From Elusimicrobiota bacterium (GTDB lineage: Bacteria; Elusimicrobiota; Elusimicrobia; UBA1565; UBA9628): a stretch of DNA of 64,000 bases. Below are positions 50,717-59,405 of this stretch, piece after piece (within the stretch, counting starts at the first letter, position 1; every line of letters begins with the position of its first letter). A program made the translations under genes and the position numbers. Below the pieces are notes generated by a model. The model was not told the origin of the DNA. It did no database searches and saw nothing but the letters and a program-made list of their open reading frames with translations. The stretch is taken from the NCBI GenBank assembly GCA_016212795.1, contig JACRDT010000037.1, forward strand, positions 86,729 to 150,728, written 5' to 3'.

Positions 50717-50762
50717 CGACTTTGCTTCTCTCCAACGCCCCCCCGATGAATAGGCCCCCCCG

Positions 50763-52346
50763 ATGAACAGGAATCTCGTGCTCGCCGTCGCCCTCTCGAT
50801 GCTCGTCTATATCGGGTGGTACGGGTATGTGGACAAGAGGATCAACCCTCGACCGCCCATCCGCCCTCCAGCAACGACAGGAACCAGGGTCTCCCCAGGA
50901 GAAGGGCCTCCCCGCGCCGGCGCGGCGACGCAGCCCCAGGCGTCCATCCCCTCGTCGCAATCGCCCACGGCGCCGGACGCCGCGCCGTCCGCCGAACCGC
51001 TCGACCGCAAGACGCTCGAGGAGGCGTCGGACCGCCTGACGGCGGGCGACGCCGTGCTGTCCATCCACCCGCAGGGCGCCGCCATCGTGAGCTGCAAGTA
51101 TCAAGGGCCCCTGGGGCTCGTCGAGTTGGTCGACAACCCCGTGCCGGGGCTCTTCGCCACCTGGCCCGAGCTGAGGTTCGCCAAGCAGCCGGCCCCCGCG
51201 GGCACGGCGCGCTACGCCGCGGTGCGGCCGGACGGCGTCGCCGTCACCAAGGAGTTCGTCTGGGAGGGCGCCCGCGCGCTGCCCCGCGTCCTCATCCGGC
51301 TATCGAACGAGACCAAGCGGCCCCTGGCCACCGGGGCCTGGACGCTGTCCGTCGGTCCGGGCCTGGGCACCGTGCCCAGCGAGGTCAAGGAGAACGACAA
51401 GGTCTGGCGCGCCATCGGGCTGACGCCCGAGGGCAAAGGGACGCGAGGCAGGATCAACGCCTTCAAGGCGGGCAGCCAGACGACCGACTACCGCTGGGCC
51501 GGCGTGGACAACCGCTACTTCCTGGCCGCCGTCGCGGCGCCCCAGGTCTTCGAGCGCATCGAGGCGTCCCTCCCGCCGATGCTGCGGTTCGTCGCCTCAT
51601 CCTATCAGCTCAACCCGGGCGAGAGCCGCCTGTGGGAGGCGCCGTTCTATCTCGGCCCGAAAGCCAACAACTCCCTCGTCCACTTCGGGGTCGGGCTCGA
51701 GCGCTCCATCGACTTCGGCACCTTCGCCTCGATCGGCCGCCTGATCCTGCGGCTCCTGGGCATGATCCACGGCCTCACCGGCAACTGGGGCTGGGCCATC
51801 ATCCTGCTCACCGTCGTCGTCCAGACCGTGCTGTTCCCCTTGTCCTACAAGACGATGAAGTCCGCGGCCGCGATGAAGCGCCTCCAGCCCCAGATCGCGA
51901 GGCTCCAACAGCAGTACGCCAAGGACCCGTCCAGGCTCAACAGCGAGATGATGGAGCTCTACAAGCGCTCGGGCGCCAACCCGCTGGGGGGGTGCTTCCC
52001 GCTTCTCCTGCAGATGCCCATCTTCATCGCCCTCTACAACACCCTGCGAAACGCCTGGGAGCTCCACGGGGCGCATTGGATCTTCTGGGTCAGGGACCTC
52101 TCGGCCAAGGATCCCTACTACGTCCTTCCCGTCATCATGGGCGGGCTCATGTGGCTGCAGAACAAGTTCAGCCCGTCGGCGCCGAGCGACCCGACCCAGG
52201 CCATGATGATGAACTGGATGCCCGTCATTTTTACGTTCATGTTTTTGAACTTCCCCTCGGGGCTGGTCCTCTACTGGCTGACGAACTCCGTGATCAGCGT
52301 CTCGGAGCAGTTGGCCCTCAAGGGCCATTTCGAACGGGCCGGCTGA
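50763..52346 (+). CDS. yidC: Membrane protein insertase YidC/Oxa1
   Basis: 527 aa. An N-terminal span (LVLAVALSMLVYIGWYGYVDKRINP) is followed by a large periplasmic beta domain (about 25-315) typical of Gram-negative YidC. Then comes the conserved membrane core: GLTGNWGWAIILLTVVVQTVLFPLSYKTMKSAAAMKRLQPQIARLQQQY. Next is GGCFPLLLQMPIFIALYNTLRNAWEL, ending with NFPSGLVLYWLTNSVISVSEQL. It inserts and folds inner-membrane proteins with or without SecYEG. The large periplasmic domain supports a diderm host. Confidence 0.95.
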   Translation: MNRNLVLAVALSMLVYIGWYGYVDKRINPRPPIRPPATTGTRVSPGEGPPRAGAATQPQASIPSSQSPTAPDAAPSAEPLDRKTLEEASDRLTAGDAVLSIHPQGAAIVSCKYQGPLGLVELVDNPVPGLFATWPELRFAKQPAPAGTARYAAVRPDGVAVTKEFVWEGARALPRVLIRLSNETKRPLATGAWTLSVGPGLGTVPSEVKENDKVWRAIGLTPEGKGTRGRINAFKAGSQTTDYRWAGVDNRYFLAAVAAPQVFERIEASLPPMLRFVASSYQLNPGESRLWEAPFYLGPKANNSLVHFGVGLERSIDFGTFASIGRLILRLLGMIHGLTGNWGWAIILLTVVVQTVLFPLSYKTMKSAAAMKRLQPQIARLQQQYAKDPSRLNSEMMELYKRSGANPLGGCFPLLLQMPIFIALYNTLRNAWELHGAHWIFWVRDLSAKDPYYVLPVIMGGLMWLQNKFSPSAPSDPTQAMMMNWMPVIFTFMFLNFPSGLVLYWLTNSVISVSEQLALKGHFERAG

Positions 52347-52372
52347 AACGGGGGGAAGCGGGGAGACGAGCC

Positions 52373-53353
52373 ATGGAACAACAGATGGAAAGCGAAGGCA
52401 GCAACGTAGCCGAAGCCGTCGAGAGCGCTCTCAAGAAACTCGGCCTGCGGCGCGACCAGGTCGAAGTCCAGGTCATTCAGGAAGGCTCATCCGGATTCAT
52501 GGGCATCGGCCGCAAGCCCGCCAAGGTCAGGGTCGTCGAGAAGCGGTGGGGCACCGAGCCTCCTCCGACGCCTGCCGCCGGACCGAGGAAGCCTGGAGGC
52601 CGCGAGCACGACCGCGGCCCCGGCCCCCGTCCGCCCGGGGAAGCGGGGCGCTCGCGCGACGCGAGGCCGCACCGCCCTGACGCCCGTCCTGCCCGGCCCG
52701 AGTCGCACCGCCCTCGGCCGGAGACCCACCACCCCAGGCCTGAGACGCACCATGCCAGGCCCGAGCCTCGCCCCGCCAAGCCGGCCCACGCGCCGAGGCC
52801 CCAGGCCGCTCCCAGGACGGCGCCCGACCGGGGCGGGCCCGAGACGCCCGGGGGCCCGCGCGAACCGCTGCCGACCCTGGCGGACGAGGCCGAGATCGCC
52901 GCGGCCTGCGCCCAGGCGACCGACCTCATCAAGGAGATCCTCAGGCTCATGCGGTTCACCGACGCCAAAGTCCAGGCCCAGTGGGACCCGGAGCAGGAAC
53001 GCATCAAGGCCCTGGTGGAAACCGCCGAGGCCGAGCAACTCATCGGCAAGGAAGGGAAGGTCCTCGAGTCCCTGCAGTTCCTGGTCACGGTCATCACCAC
53101 GCGGCAGGCCAAGAAGCCCGTCGCCGTCTGGGTCGACACCATGGGCTACCTCGAGAGGCGCGAGCAAGCGGTGCTCCGGGAGGCCCTCAAGGGGCTCGAC
53201 ATCGTCAGGCAGACCAAGAAGCCCTTCCGGCTCTCTCCCATGGACCCGGCGATGCGCCGCCTCGTGCACCGGAGCCTCGAGGAGCACGCCGACGTCTCGA
53301 CGTCGTCGGAAGGCGAAGGGCAGTGGCGGAAGGTGGTCATCAGGCCGCGCTAG
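52373..53353 (+). CDS. khpB: RNA-binding protein KhpB/Jag (Jag-N, KH, R3H)
   Basis: 326 aa from the ATG at 52373 with GGGGAGA upstream. Jag-N domain: NVAEAVESALKKLGLRRDQVEVQVIQEGSSGFMGIGRKPAKVRV. A long Arg/Pro/His-rich linker (about 65-150) includes repeats such as RPETHHPRPETHHARPEP. The KH domain (LIGKEGKVLESLQFLVTVIT) and R3H domain (PAMRRLVHRSLEEHADVSTSS) close the protein. In other bacteria it binds RNA and affects cell elongation and division. It lies between yidC and mnmE as usual. Confidence 0.93.
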   Translation: MEQQMESEGSNVAEAVESALKKLGLRRDQVEVQVIQEGSSGFMGIGRKPAKVRVVEKRWGTEPPPTPAAGPRKPGGREHDRGPGPRPPGEAGRSRDARPHRPDARPARPESHRPRPETHHPRPETHHARPEPRPAKPAHAPRPQAAPRTAPDRGGPETPGGPREPLPTLADEAEIAAACAQATDLIKEILRLMRFTDAKVQAQWDPEQERIKALVETAEAEQLIGKEGKVLESLQFLVTVITTRQAKKPVAVWVDTMGYLERREQAVLREALKGLDIVRQTKKPFRLSPMDPAMRRLVHRSLEEHADVSTSSEGEGQWRKVVIRPR

Positions 53354-53373
53354 CGCTCCGACCGCCGCACGAG

Positions 53374-54753
53374 ATGAATCAGAGCGCTGGTTCGGAAACG
53401 ATCGCCGCCATCGCGACCCCGTCCGGCACGGGCGCGCTGGGCATCCTCCGGCTGACCGGCCCGATGGCCCGGCGGACCGGCGAGAGCTTCCTCGCTCCTC
53501 TCCGGGCGGGGGGCTTCAGGCCGCGGGAGGCCTTCGCGGCGCGGGCCTCGTTCCAAGGGGAGCCCGTCGACATCGTCATGGCCACGTACTTCCCCGGGCC
53601 GCGCACCCCCACCGGCGAGGACCTGCTCGAGGTGACGGCCCACGGCTCCACCTTCATCCTCGGGAAGCTCCTCGAGGCCTCCCTCGACGCCGGCGCCCGG
53701 CTCGCGAGGCCGGGGGAGTTCACCATGAGGGCCTTCCTCAACGGCAAGCTCGACCTGGCGCAAGCCGAGGCCGTCTGCGACCTCATCCGGGCCCGGACGG
53801 GCCGCGGGCACCGGGCCGCCCTCGAGCAGCTCGAGGGGGGGCTGTCCCGGGAAGTCAAGGAGATCGCCGGCGACATCCTCTCGGTCCTGGTGGGCATCGA
53901 GGCGACGCTCGACCATCCGGAAGAGGACATCCCCCGGCTCGAGGGGCCCGCCGTCGCCCTGGCAATCGCCGAGGCCGGACGCCCGGTACTCCGGCTCATC
54001 GAGTCGTTCCGGCGGGGAAGGCTCCTCACCGAGGGCGCCCGCGTCTGCATCGTCGGGCGTCCCAACGCCGGCAAGTCCAGCCTCCTCAACGCCCTCCTGG
54101 GGACCGACCGGGCCATCGTCTGCGCCTCCCCGGGCACCACCCGCGACACCATCGAGGAACCCTGCGACCTCGGCGGGATCCCGGCGGTGCTGGTGGACAC
54201 GGCGGGGCTGCGGGAACAGCCCGGCGACGAGGCCGAGGCCCTCGGGCTCGAACGCTCGGAGCGCGCTCTCGACCGGGCCGACCTGGCGCTGCTCGTCATC
54301 GACGGCTCGCGCCCGATCGACGGCGAGGACGAGAGGATCCTCCGGGGGACGATGGAGCGGGCCCGCCGCGCGGGCGTCCCGCTGCTCACGATCCGGAACA
54401 AATCCGACCTCCCGTGCCTGGCGGAAAGCTTCGCGTGCGACGCCGCCGTCTCCGCCCGGGACCACGCGGGGCTCGCGACGCTGGTCGACAAGGCCGCGCG
54501 GAAGCTGACGGACGGGTGCGACGAGAACGACGGCGCGCTGGTCACCTCGCTGCGCCACCAGGGATCCCTCGGCGCTTGCGCCTCGGAGCTGTCGGCCGCG
54601 GCGGCCTCGATCGAGGAGCACCCCGAGGCGTGGGAGGAGTTGGCGGCGTGCCGCCTGCGCCACGCCTTGAAGAGCCTGGGAGAGATCACCGGGGAGACCC
54701 TCGACGAGAAGGTCCTGGCCGGCGTCTTTTCGAAGTTCTGCGTCGGGAAATAA
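53374..54753 (+). CDS. mnmE: tRNA modification GTPase MnmE
   Basis: 459 aa. N-terminal folate-binding domain: ETIAAIATPSGTGALGILRLTGP. The G domain has the P-loop GRPNAGKSSLLNALLG (about 228-243), then SPGTTRDTIEEP, DTAGLRE and NKSDL. C-terminal FCVGK supplies the catalytic cysteine. With MnmG it installs the carboxymethylaminomethyl group on U34 of certain tRNAs. The stop TAA is the first codon of a run of three hairpin repeats. Confidence 0.95.
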   Translation: MNQSAGSETIAAIATPSGTGALGILRLTGPMARRTGESFLAPLRAGGFRPREAFAARASFQGEPVDIVMATYFPGPRTPTGEDLLEVTAHGSTFILGKLLEASLDAGARLARPGEFTMRAFLNGKLDLAQAEAVCDLIRARTGRGHRAALEQLEGGLSREVKEIAGDILSVLVGIEATLDHPEEDIPRLEGPAVALAIAEAGRPVLRLIESFRRGRLLTEGARVCIVGRPNAGKSSLLNALLGTDRAIVCASPGTTRDTIEEPCDLGGIPAVLVDTAGLREQPGDEAEALGLERSERALDRADLALLVIDGSRPIDGEDERILRGTMERARRAGVPLLTIRNKSDLPCLAESFACDAAVSARDHAGLATLVDKAARKLTDGCDENDGALVTSLRHQGSLGACASELSAAAASIEEHPEAWEELAACRLRHALKSLGEITGETLDEKVLAGVFSKFCVGK

Positions 54754-54928
54754 CTCGCCCCTCCCCGCGGGGGGGCGAGTAGCGGGGGGGCTGATGCCGT
54801 AGTCACTCGCCCCTCCCCGCGGGAGGGCGAGTAGCGGGAGGGGCGAGTAGCGGGTGGGGCCGATGCCGTAGTCACTCGGCCCTCCCCGCGGGAGGGGCGA
54901 GTAGCGGGTGGGGCCGATGCCGTTTCAT
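54752..54928. repeat. Dispersed GC-rich hairpin repeat, tandem copies after mnmE
   Basis: Three full TCACTCGCC...GGCGAGTAGCGGG units and a partial GGGCGAGTAGCGGG, joined by TGCCGTAGTCACTCG, ending ATGCCGTTTCAT. It fills the gap between the mnmE stop and the ribosome site (AAGGAG at 54929) of the next gene. Each unit folds as a strong hairpin. Confidence 0.88.
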
Positions 54929-54941
54929 AAGGAGCAGTTCC

Positions 54942-55433
54942 ATGGCAAACAAGAAAATGCCGGGCCGCAAAACGACGGGGAGCGGACGCCGGGCCGGACC
55001 CGCGGCGAAAAAGGCCCCGCGGCCCGTCCGGGCGAGGAAGGCGTCCGCCCCGAAGAAACGACCGGCCCCCGCCGCTCGCCGGGGCGCCGCGCGCCCGGAC
55101 CGGCCGGCATCGCCCCGATCGGCGGGCGGAGCCTCCGCCGCGGCCAAGGTCGCTCTCGCCAGCATCACCCCGGAACAGCAGATCGTGGGCGCGGTCTTCC
55201 TGGGCAAGGTGATGAACTACTTCTCGCATCTCGGGGTCGTCACGCTGCGCCTCGAGGCTCCGCTGGCGGTCGGCGACATGGTCCGCATCAAGGGCCACAC
55301 GACCGACCTGACCCAGAAAGTGGATTCGCTGCAGGTCGCCCACGAGAACGTGCAGAACGCCGCCACCGGGGAAGGGGTGGGGCTCAGAGTGGCCGACAAG
55401 GTGCGGGCCGGGGACGCGGTCTACAAGGTCTGA
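54942..55433 (+). CDS. EF-Tu domain II-like protein with basic histone-like N-terminal tail
   Basis: 163 aa, ribosome site AAGGAG seven bases upstream. Residues 1 to about 68 are Lys/Arg/Ala/Pro-rich and likely disordered (GRRAGPAAKKAPRPVRARKAS), similar in style to histone H1 tails. The rest resembles the beta-barrel domain II of translation GTPases: IVGAVFLGKVMNYFSHLGVVTLRLEAPLAVGDMVRIKGHTTDLTQKVDSLQVAHENV. It has no GTPase domain. Proteins annotated as translation-factor-like occur in several lineages without known role. RNA or ribosome binding is a reasonable guess. Confidence 0.72.
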   Translation: MANKKMPGRKTTGSGRRAGPAAKKAPRPVRARKASAPKKRPAPAARRGAARPDRPASPRSAGGASAAAKVALASITPEQQIVGAVFLGKVMNYFSHLGVVTLRLEAPLAVGDMVRIKGHTTDLTQKVDSLQVAHENVQNAATGEGVGLRVADKVRAGDAVYKV

Positions 55434-55441
55434 GAGCCACC

Positions 55442-56785
55442 TTGACCAACCTTCGGAGCCCCTCCGTCGCAGGCGATGCCGCCGCCGGTCCCCGGATGGC
55501 CGTCGTCGCCGCGGTCGCCTTCCTGACGGCGGTCAATGTCGTCAAGTATGTCCACCGCCAGGCCCCGTACGCCCTCCTCCCCCTGATCCAGGCCGACCTG
55601 GGTCTCGCCGACTACCAGCTCGGAGCGCTGGCCTCGGCGTTCATGGCCGCCTACGTCGTCGCGGCCCTGCCGCTGGGGTGGCTCGCCTCGCGCGGCTCGC
55701 GTTGGCGCTGGATCGCCGGATCCGCCGCCGCCTGGAGCCTCGCCACCCTGGGGTCGGGATGGTGCGGCGGGCTATGGTCCCTCGTCGCCGCGCGCTGCGC
55801 GACCGGGGGCGCCCAGGCCGGCTACGGGGCGGTCGCGCCCGCCGCCGTAGCCGACGGTTTCCCCGGACGCGGGCGGGGCACGGCCCTGGCCCTGTACTCG
55901 ACCGCCATCCCGTTGGGCAGCGCCCTGGGCTACGTGGCCGCCGGTCGCCTGGGGCTCGCCGTGGGATGGCGGGCATGCCTGATGCTGCTGGCCTTGCCGG
56001 GGCTCGCCCTGGCCTGCGCGGCTTTGGTCCTGTCGCGCTCCCGGCGAGAGAACCGCTCCCCGGACGGGGGAGCCGGCCCCGCGCCCGCGGCCGCCAACGC
56101 ATTTCCAGATGGCGCCGCGGACGCTCGGCCTCCGGCCTCGACCGCGCCCGCGGCATGCCGGGACTATCGAGCGCTCTTCGGCATCCCCAGTTTCGCCGCC
56201 GGCACGTTCGCCATGGCCCTGATGACCTTCGCGCTGGGCGGGATGGCGGTCTGGATGCCGATGTTCTTCGTGCGCGTCAGGGGCCTGGACGTGTCCCGAG
56301 CCGGCGACCTCTTCGGCGCCGTCACGGCCGGCGCCGGGCTCCTGGGCATCGCCCTGGGGGGCTGGCTGGCGGAACGGCGTTCCAGGGACTTCGGCAAGGC
56401 CTACTTCCTGGTCGCGGGTTGGGGGATGCTGGCGGGGCTCCCCCTGGCCGTGGCCGCCGTCCTCGTGCGCGACCTACGCCTCTCGCTGGCCTTGCTGTTC
56501 GCGGCCGAGTTCCTCGTCTTCCTTTATATGGGGCCGCTCAACGCCGTGGTCGCCTCGGTGACCAGCCCGGACAAGAGGACCCTGGCCTTCGCCGCGAACA
56601 TCTTCGTCGTGCACGCGGTCGGGGACACCCTCTCGCCGGCGGCGATCGGCGCGGCCTCCGACGCGCTCGGCCTGAGGACCGCCCTGGTGCTGGCGCTCTC
56701 ATGCCTGGCGCCGGCGGCGGGGCTGTGCCTGTGGGGCGCCGGACACTATGACCAAGACTCGCAGCAAGCCTGCGCCGTCGGATAG
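55442..56785 (+). CDS. Major facilitator superfamily transporter
   Basis: 447 aa if started at the TTG at 55442; the ATG at 55496 (MAVVAAVAFLTAVN) is an alternative close to the first membrane span. About twelve spans are visible, split by a central loop. The first half has YVHRQAPYALLPLIQADLGLADYQLGALASAFMAAYVVAALPLGWLASRGSRW, and the RWRW/basic loop and YSTAIPLGSALGYVAAGRLG also fit MFS/Spinster-like carriers. The central loop carries a palindromic 59-bp repeat in frame (56091-56149). Substrate unknown. It overlaps the next gene by 38 bp. Confidence 0.83.
   Translation: MTNLRSPSVAGDAAAGPRMAVVAAVAFLTAVNVVKYVHRQAPYALLPLIQADLGLADYQLGALASAFMAAYVVAALPLGWLASRGSRWRWIAGSAAAWSLATLGSGWCGGLWSLVAARCATGGAQAGYGAVAPAAVADGFPGRGRGTALALYSTAIPLGSALGYVAAGRLGLAVGWRACLMLLALPGLALACAALVLSRSRRENRSPDGGAGPAPAAANAFPDGAADARPPASTAPAACRDYRALFGIPSFAAGTFAMALMTFALGGMAVWMPMFFVRVRGLDVSRAGDLFGAVTAGAGLLGIALGGWLAERRSRDFGKAYFLVAGWGMLAGLPLAVAAVLVRDLRLSLALLFAAEFLVFLYMGPLNAVVASVTSPDKRTLAFAANIFVVHAVGDTLSPAAIGAASDALGLRTALVLALSCLAPAAGLCLWGAGHYDQDSQQACAVG
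56091..56149 (+). repeat. In-frame palindromic repeat, copy C (MFS transporter loop)
   Basis: 59 bp, encoding [19 protein letters not shown] in the cytoplasmic central loop of the transporter. Shares its length and 3' sequence with the yidD copy and its 5' reading frame with the rsmG and coiled-coil copies. Confidence 0.7.
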
Positions 56786-57536
56786 CGCCCTCCGGTTGGG
56801 CTGGCGGGTCCTCGCCTCCCCGACGGAGGCGGCGCGCTCCTGCCTCGGCGGGAGGAACCTGGCGCCCTCCTTATGGATCTACGCCGCCTGCCTGGCGGCC
56901 TTCGGCGCGTACAACTGGCTCAAGCCCCCGGGGTTCCCCGCGGGGCAGTCCTTCCCGGTCGAGGACCCTGGCCTCGGCCACTCCCTCCAGGTCGCCCTCT
57001 GGAACATCCCTCTGGAGGCGGGCTGGATCGTCTTCCTGATGGGCCTGGCGAGGTTCTTCGAGTCCGGCACGCTGATCGTGCGCATGGTCCTGGGGGTGGC
57101 CTGGGCCGCGGCCTCGATCGTCCTGCTCGTCCTCTACGCCGAGCTGCACAAGTTCGGCAAGGGGGGACTGCTGGCCGGCGCCCTGGCTTGGCTCGGCCTC
57201 TTCTACCCTCTGACCCGCAGGGTCGGCGCATCGGAGTGGCTCCCGTTGGCGAGCTTCATGCTGGCCATCAACGCGATCGCCGTCGTGCTCGCGGCGCCCC
57301 TGACCGTCGCCGCCCTGGCCCGGGCCGAGGATGCCCACAAGGCGGCGCAGGTCATCGGCGGGCTCTGGCTCCTCGGCGCGAGCACCCTGGGCCTGCGGGA
57401 GCTCAGGGGCATGAGGCTGTCTAGGGCGTTCATGGCGATCTTCCTCACCATGGTCTTCCAGGTGACCCTCTCGTTCACCCTCTACTTCGCCGGGCTCGCG
57501 CCCCGCGAGATCCTCATGGCCCTCTTCAGCGCATGA
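56748..57536 (+). CDS. Yip1-like polytopic membrane protein
   Basis: 262 aa, starting inside the end of the transporter gene. After a short basic N-terminus and GWRVLASPTEAARSCLGG, five to six hydrophobic spans follow (SLWIYAACLAAFGAYNWL, ALWNIPLEAGWIVFLMGLARFF, VLGVAWAAASIVLLVLYAELHKFG and others). The opening plus the span pattern resembles YIP1-domain membrane proteins. Function unknown. It overlaps mnmG by ATGA. Confidence 0.65.
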   Translation: MTKTRSKPAPSDSALRLGWRVLASPTEAARSCLGGRNLAPSLWIYAACLAAFGAYNWLKPPGFPAGQSFPVEDPGLGHSLQVALWNIPLEAGWIVFLMGLARFFESGTLIVRMVLGVAWAAASIVLLVLYAELHKFGKGGLLAGALAWLGLFYPLTRRVGASEWLPLASFMLAINAIAVVLAAPLTVAALARAEDAHKAAQVIGGLWLLGASTLGLRELRGMRLSRAFMAIFLTMVFQVTLSFTLYFAGLAPREILMALFSA

Positions 57537-59320
57537 CCGTCCATCACCAGGACTACGACGTGATCGTCGTCGGCGCGGGACACGCGGGCATCGAGGCGGC
57601 CCTCGCGGCTTCGCGCATGGGCTGCCGGACGCTCCTGCTGACCATGAACCTGGACACGATCGGCCAGATGTCGTGCAACCCGTCGGTCGGCGGGATCGCC
57701 AAGGGCCAGCTCGTGCGCGAGCTCGACGCCCTCGGGGGGGAGATGGCCCGGGCCACCGACCGCACCGGCATCCATTTCAGGATCCTCAACGAGAGCCGCG
57801 GCGCCGCGGTCCGATCCCCCCGGGCCCAGTGCGACAAGAAGCTCTACCAGGCCGCGATGAAGCTGGCGCTCGAGTCCCAAGCCCATCTCGACTTGAGGCA
57901 GGAGGAAGCGGCCTGTCTCTGGATGGACGGCAGCCGTCTCCAGGGAGTAGGGTCCCGGCGGGGGACCCGCTACCGCGGCCGGACCGTCGTCGTCGCGACC
58001 GGGACCTTCCTTAACGGCCTGGTCCACATCGGGCTGGAGTGCTTCCCGAGCGGCAGGGCCGGCGAGCCTCCGGCCGCCGCCCTGACGGGCAGCCTGCGGG
58101 AGCTGGGCTTCGAGACGGGCAGGATGAAGACGGGCACCCCGATGAGGCTTCACGCCCGCTCGATCGACTGGTCACGCCTCGAAGCCCAGCCCTCGGACCG
58201 GCCGCCGACCCCGTTCTCCCACCTCACCGAGCGCATCGACACGCGCACCCTGCCGTGCTACATCGCCTACACCAACCCCCGCGCGCACGCGATCATCCGG
58301 GACAACCTCGACCGCTCCCCGCTCTACTCGGGGAGGATCAAGTCCATCGGCCCGAGGTACTGCCCCTCGATCGAGGACAAGGTCGTCAAGTTCCCGGCGA
58401 AGACCCGCCACCAGCTCTTCCTCGAGCCCGAAGGGCGCGGGACGCGCGAGATCTACGTCAACGGCCTGTCCACGAGCCTGCCCGAGGACGTCCAGCACGC
58501 GGTCGTGCGCTCGGTCGAAGGGCTCGAAGAGGCCCAGATCATGCGGCCGGGCTACGCCATAGAGTACGACTACTGCCCGCCGACGCAGCTTGGGCCCACG
58601 CTCGAGACGAAACCGGTGGCCGGGCTCTTCTTCGCCGGCCAGCTCAACGGCACGACCGGCTACGAAGAAGCGGCGGCGCAGGGCTTCATCGCCGGCGCCA
58701 ACGCCGCCCTGCTGGTCAAGGGGGAAGAGCCCCTCATCATCGGGCGCGACGAGGGCTACATCGGGGTGCTCATCGACGACATGGTCACCAAGGGCGTCGA
58801 CGAGCCGTACCGCATGTTCACCGCGAGGGCCGAGCACCGCCTGATCCTCCGCTCCGACAACGCCGACCTCAGGCTCATGGACAAAGGACGGCGGCTGGGG
58901 CTCGTCTCCGACTTCCACTATGGGCGGTTCCTGAGGTACCGCGACGCCGTGGAGGGCGGGGGGAAACGCTGGGACGACCCGGAACTGTTCCCCTGGAGCG
59001 ACGCCCGGGCGGCCCAGCAGCGGCGCATCCAGCTCCACTACGCCGGCTACGTCGCCCGCGAGACGGCGGCCATCGAGCGCATGCGCAAGTGGGAGCACGT
59101 CCCGCTGCCCGAGGACCTGGATTTCGCCGCGATCCCGTCTTTGCCCGCCGAGTCGCGCCAGAAGCTGCTCAAGGTCGGCCCCAGGACCCTGGGGCAGGCC
59201 TCGCGCATCCCCGGCGTGACCCCGGCCGACGTCCAGATCCTCTGGATCTACGCCGACAGGATGCGCCGGCGGGCGGACCGGCCCGACGCTTGCTCCACCC
59301 GCAGGGAAATATCCTCATGA
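57533..59320 (+). CDS. mnmG: tRNA uridine-5-carboxymethylaminomethyl modification enzyme MnmG
   Basis: 595 aa, slightly shorter than the usual 620-630. FAD loop VIVVGAGHAGIEAALAASRMG, then MSCNPSVGGIAKGQLVRE, the MKTGTPMRL region, CPSIEDKVVKFPAKTRHQLFLEPEG, NGTTGYEEAAAQGFIAGANAA and FTARAEHRLILRSDNADLRL. It partners MnmE to modify U34 of tRNA. The TGA stop is formed by the first bases of a hairpin repeat (ATGAAACGG) that also gives rsmG its start. Confidence 0.95.
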   Translation: MTVHHQDYDVIVVGAGHAGIEAALAASRMGCRTLLLTMNLDTIGQMSCNPSVGGIAKGQLVRELDALGGEMARATDRTGIHFRILNESRGAAVRSPRAQCDKKLYQAAMKLALESQAHLDLRQEEAACLWMDGSRLQGVGSRRGTRYRGRTVVVATGTFLNGLVHIGLECFPSGRAGEPPAAALTGSLRELGFETGRMKTGTPMRLHARSIDWSRLEAQPSDRPPTPFSHLTERIDTRTLPCYIAYTNPRAHAIIRDNLDRSPLYSGRIKSIGPRYCPSIEDKVVKFPAKTRHQLFLEPEGRGTREIYVNGLSTSLPEDVQHAVVRSVEGLEEAQIMRPGYAIEYDYCPPTQLGPTLETKPVAGLFFAGQLNGTTGYEEAAAQGFIAGANAALLVKGEEPLIIGRDEGYIGVLIDDMVTKGVDEPYRMFTARAEHRLILRSDNADLRLMDKGRRLGLVSDFHYGRFLRYRDAVEGGGKRWDDPELFPWSDARAAQQRRIQLHYAGYVARETAAIERMRKWEHVPLPEDLDFAAIPSLPAESRQKLLKVGPRTLGQASRIPGVTPADVQILWIYADRMRRRADRPDACSTRREISS

Positions 59321-59405
59321 AACGGCGACAAGCCCCCCCGGCTACTCGCCCCCCCATGTCACTCGCCCCCCCCGCGGGGGGGCGAGTAGCCGGGGGGGCG
59401 AATGA
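59317..59405. repeat. Dispersed GC-rich hairpin repeat at the mnmG/rsmG junction
   Basis: ATGAAACGGC, then CCCCGGCTACTCGCC and a C-run, TCACTCGCC, C-run/G-run, GGCGAGTAGCCGG. The first bases hold both the mnmG stop (TGA) and the rsmG start (ATG). The rest encodes the extra N-terminus of RsmG. Confidence 0.8.
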
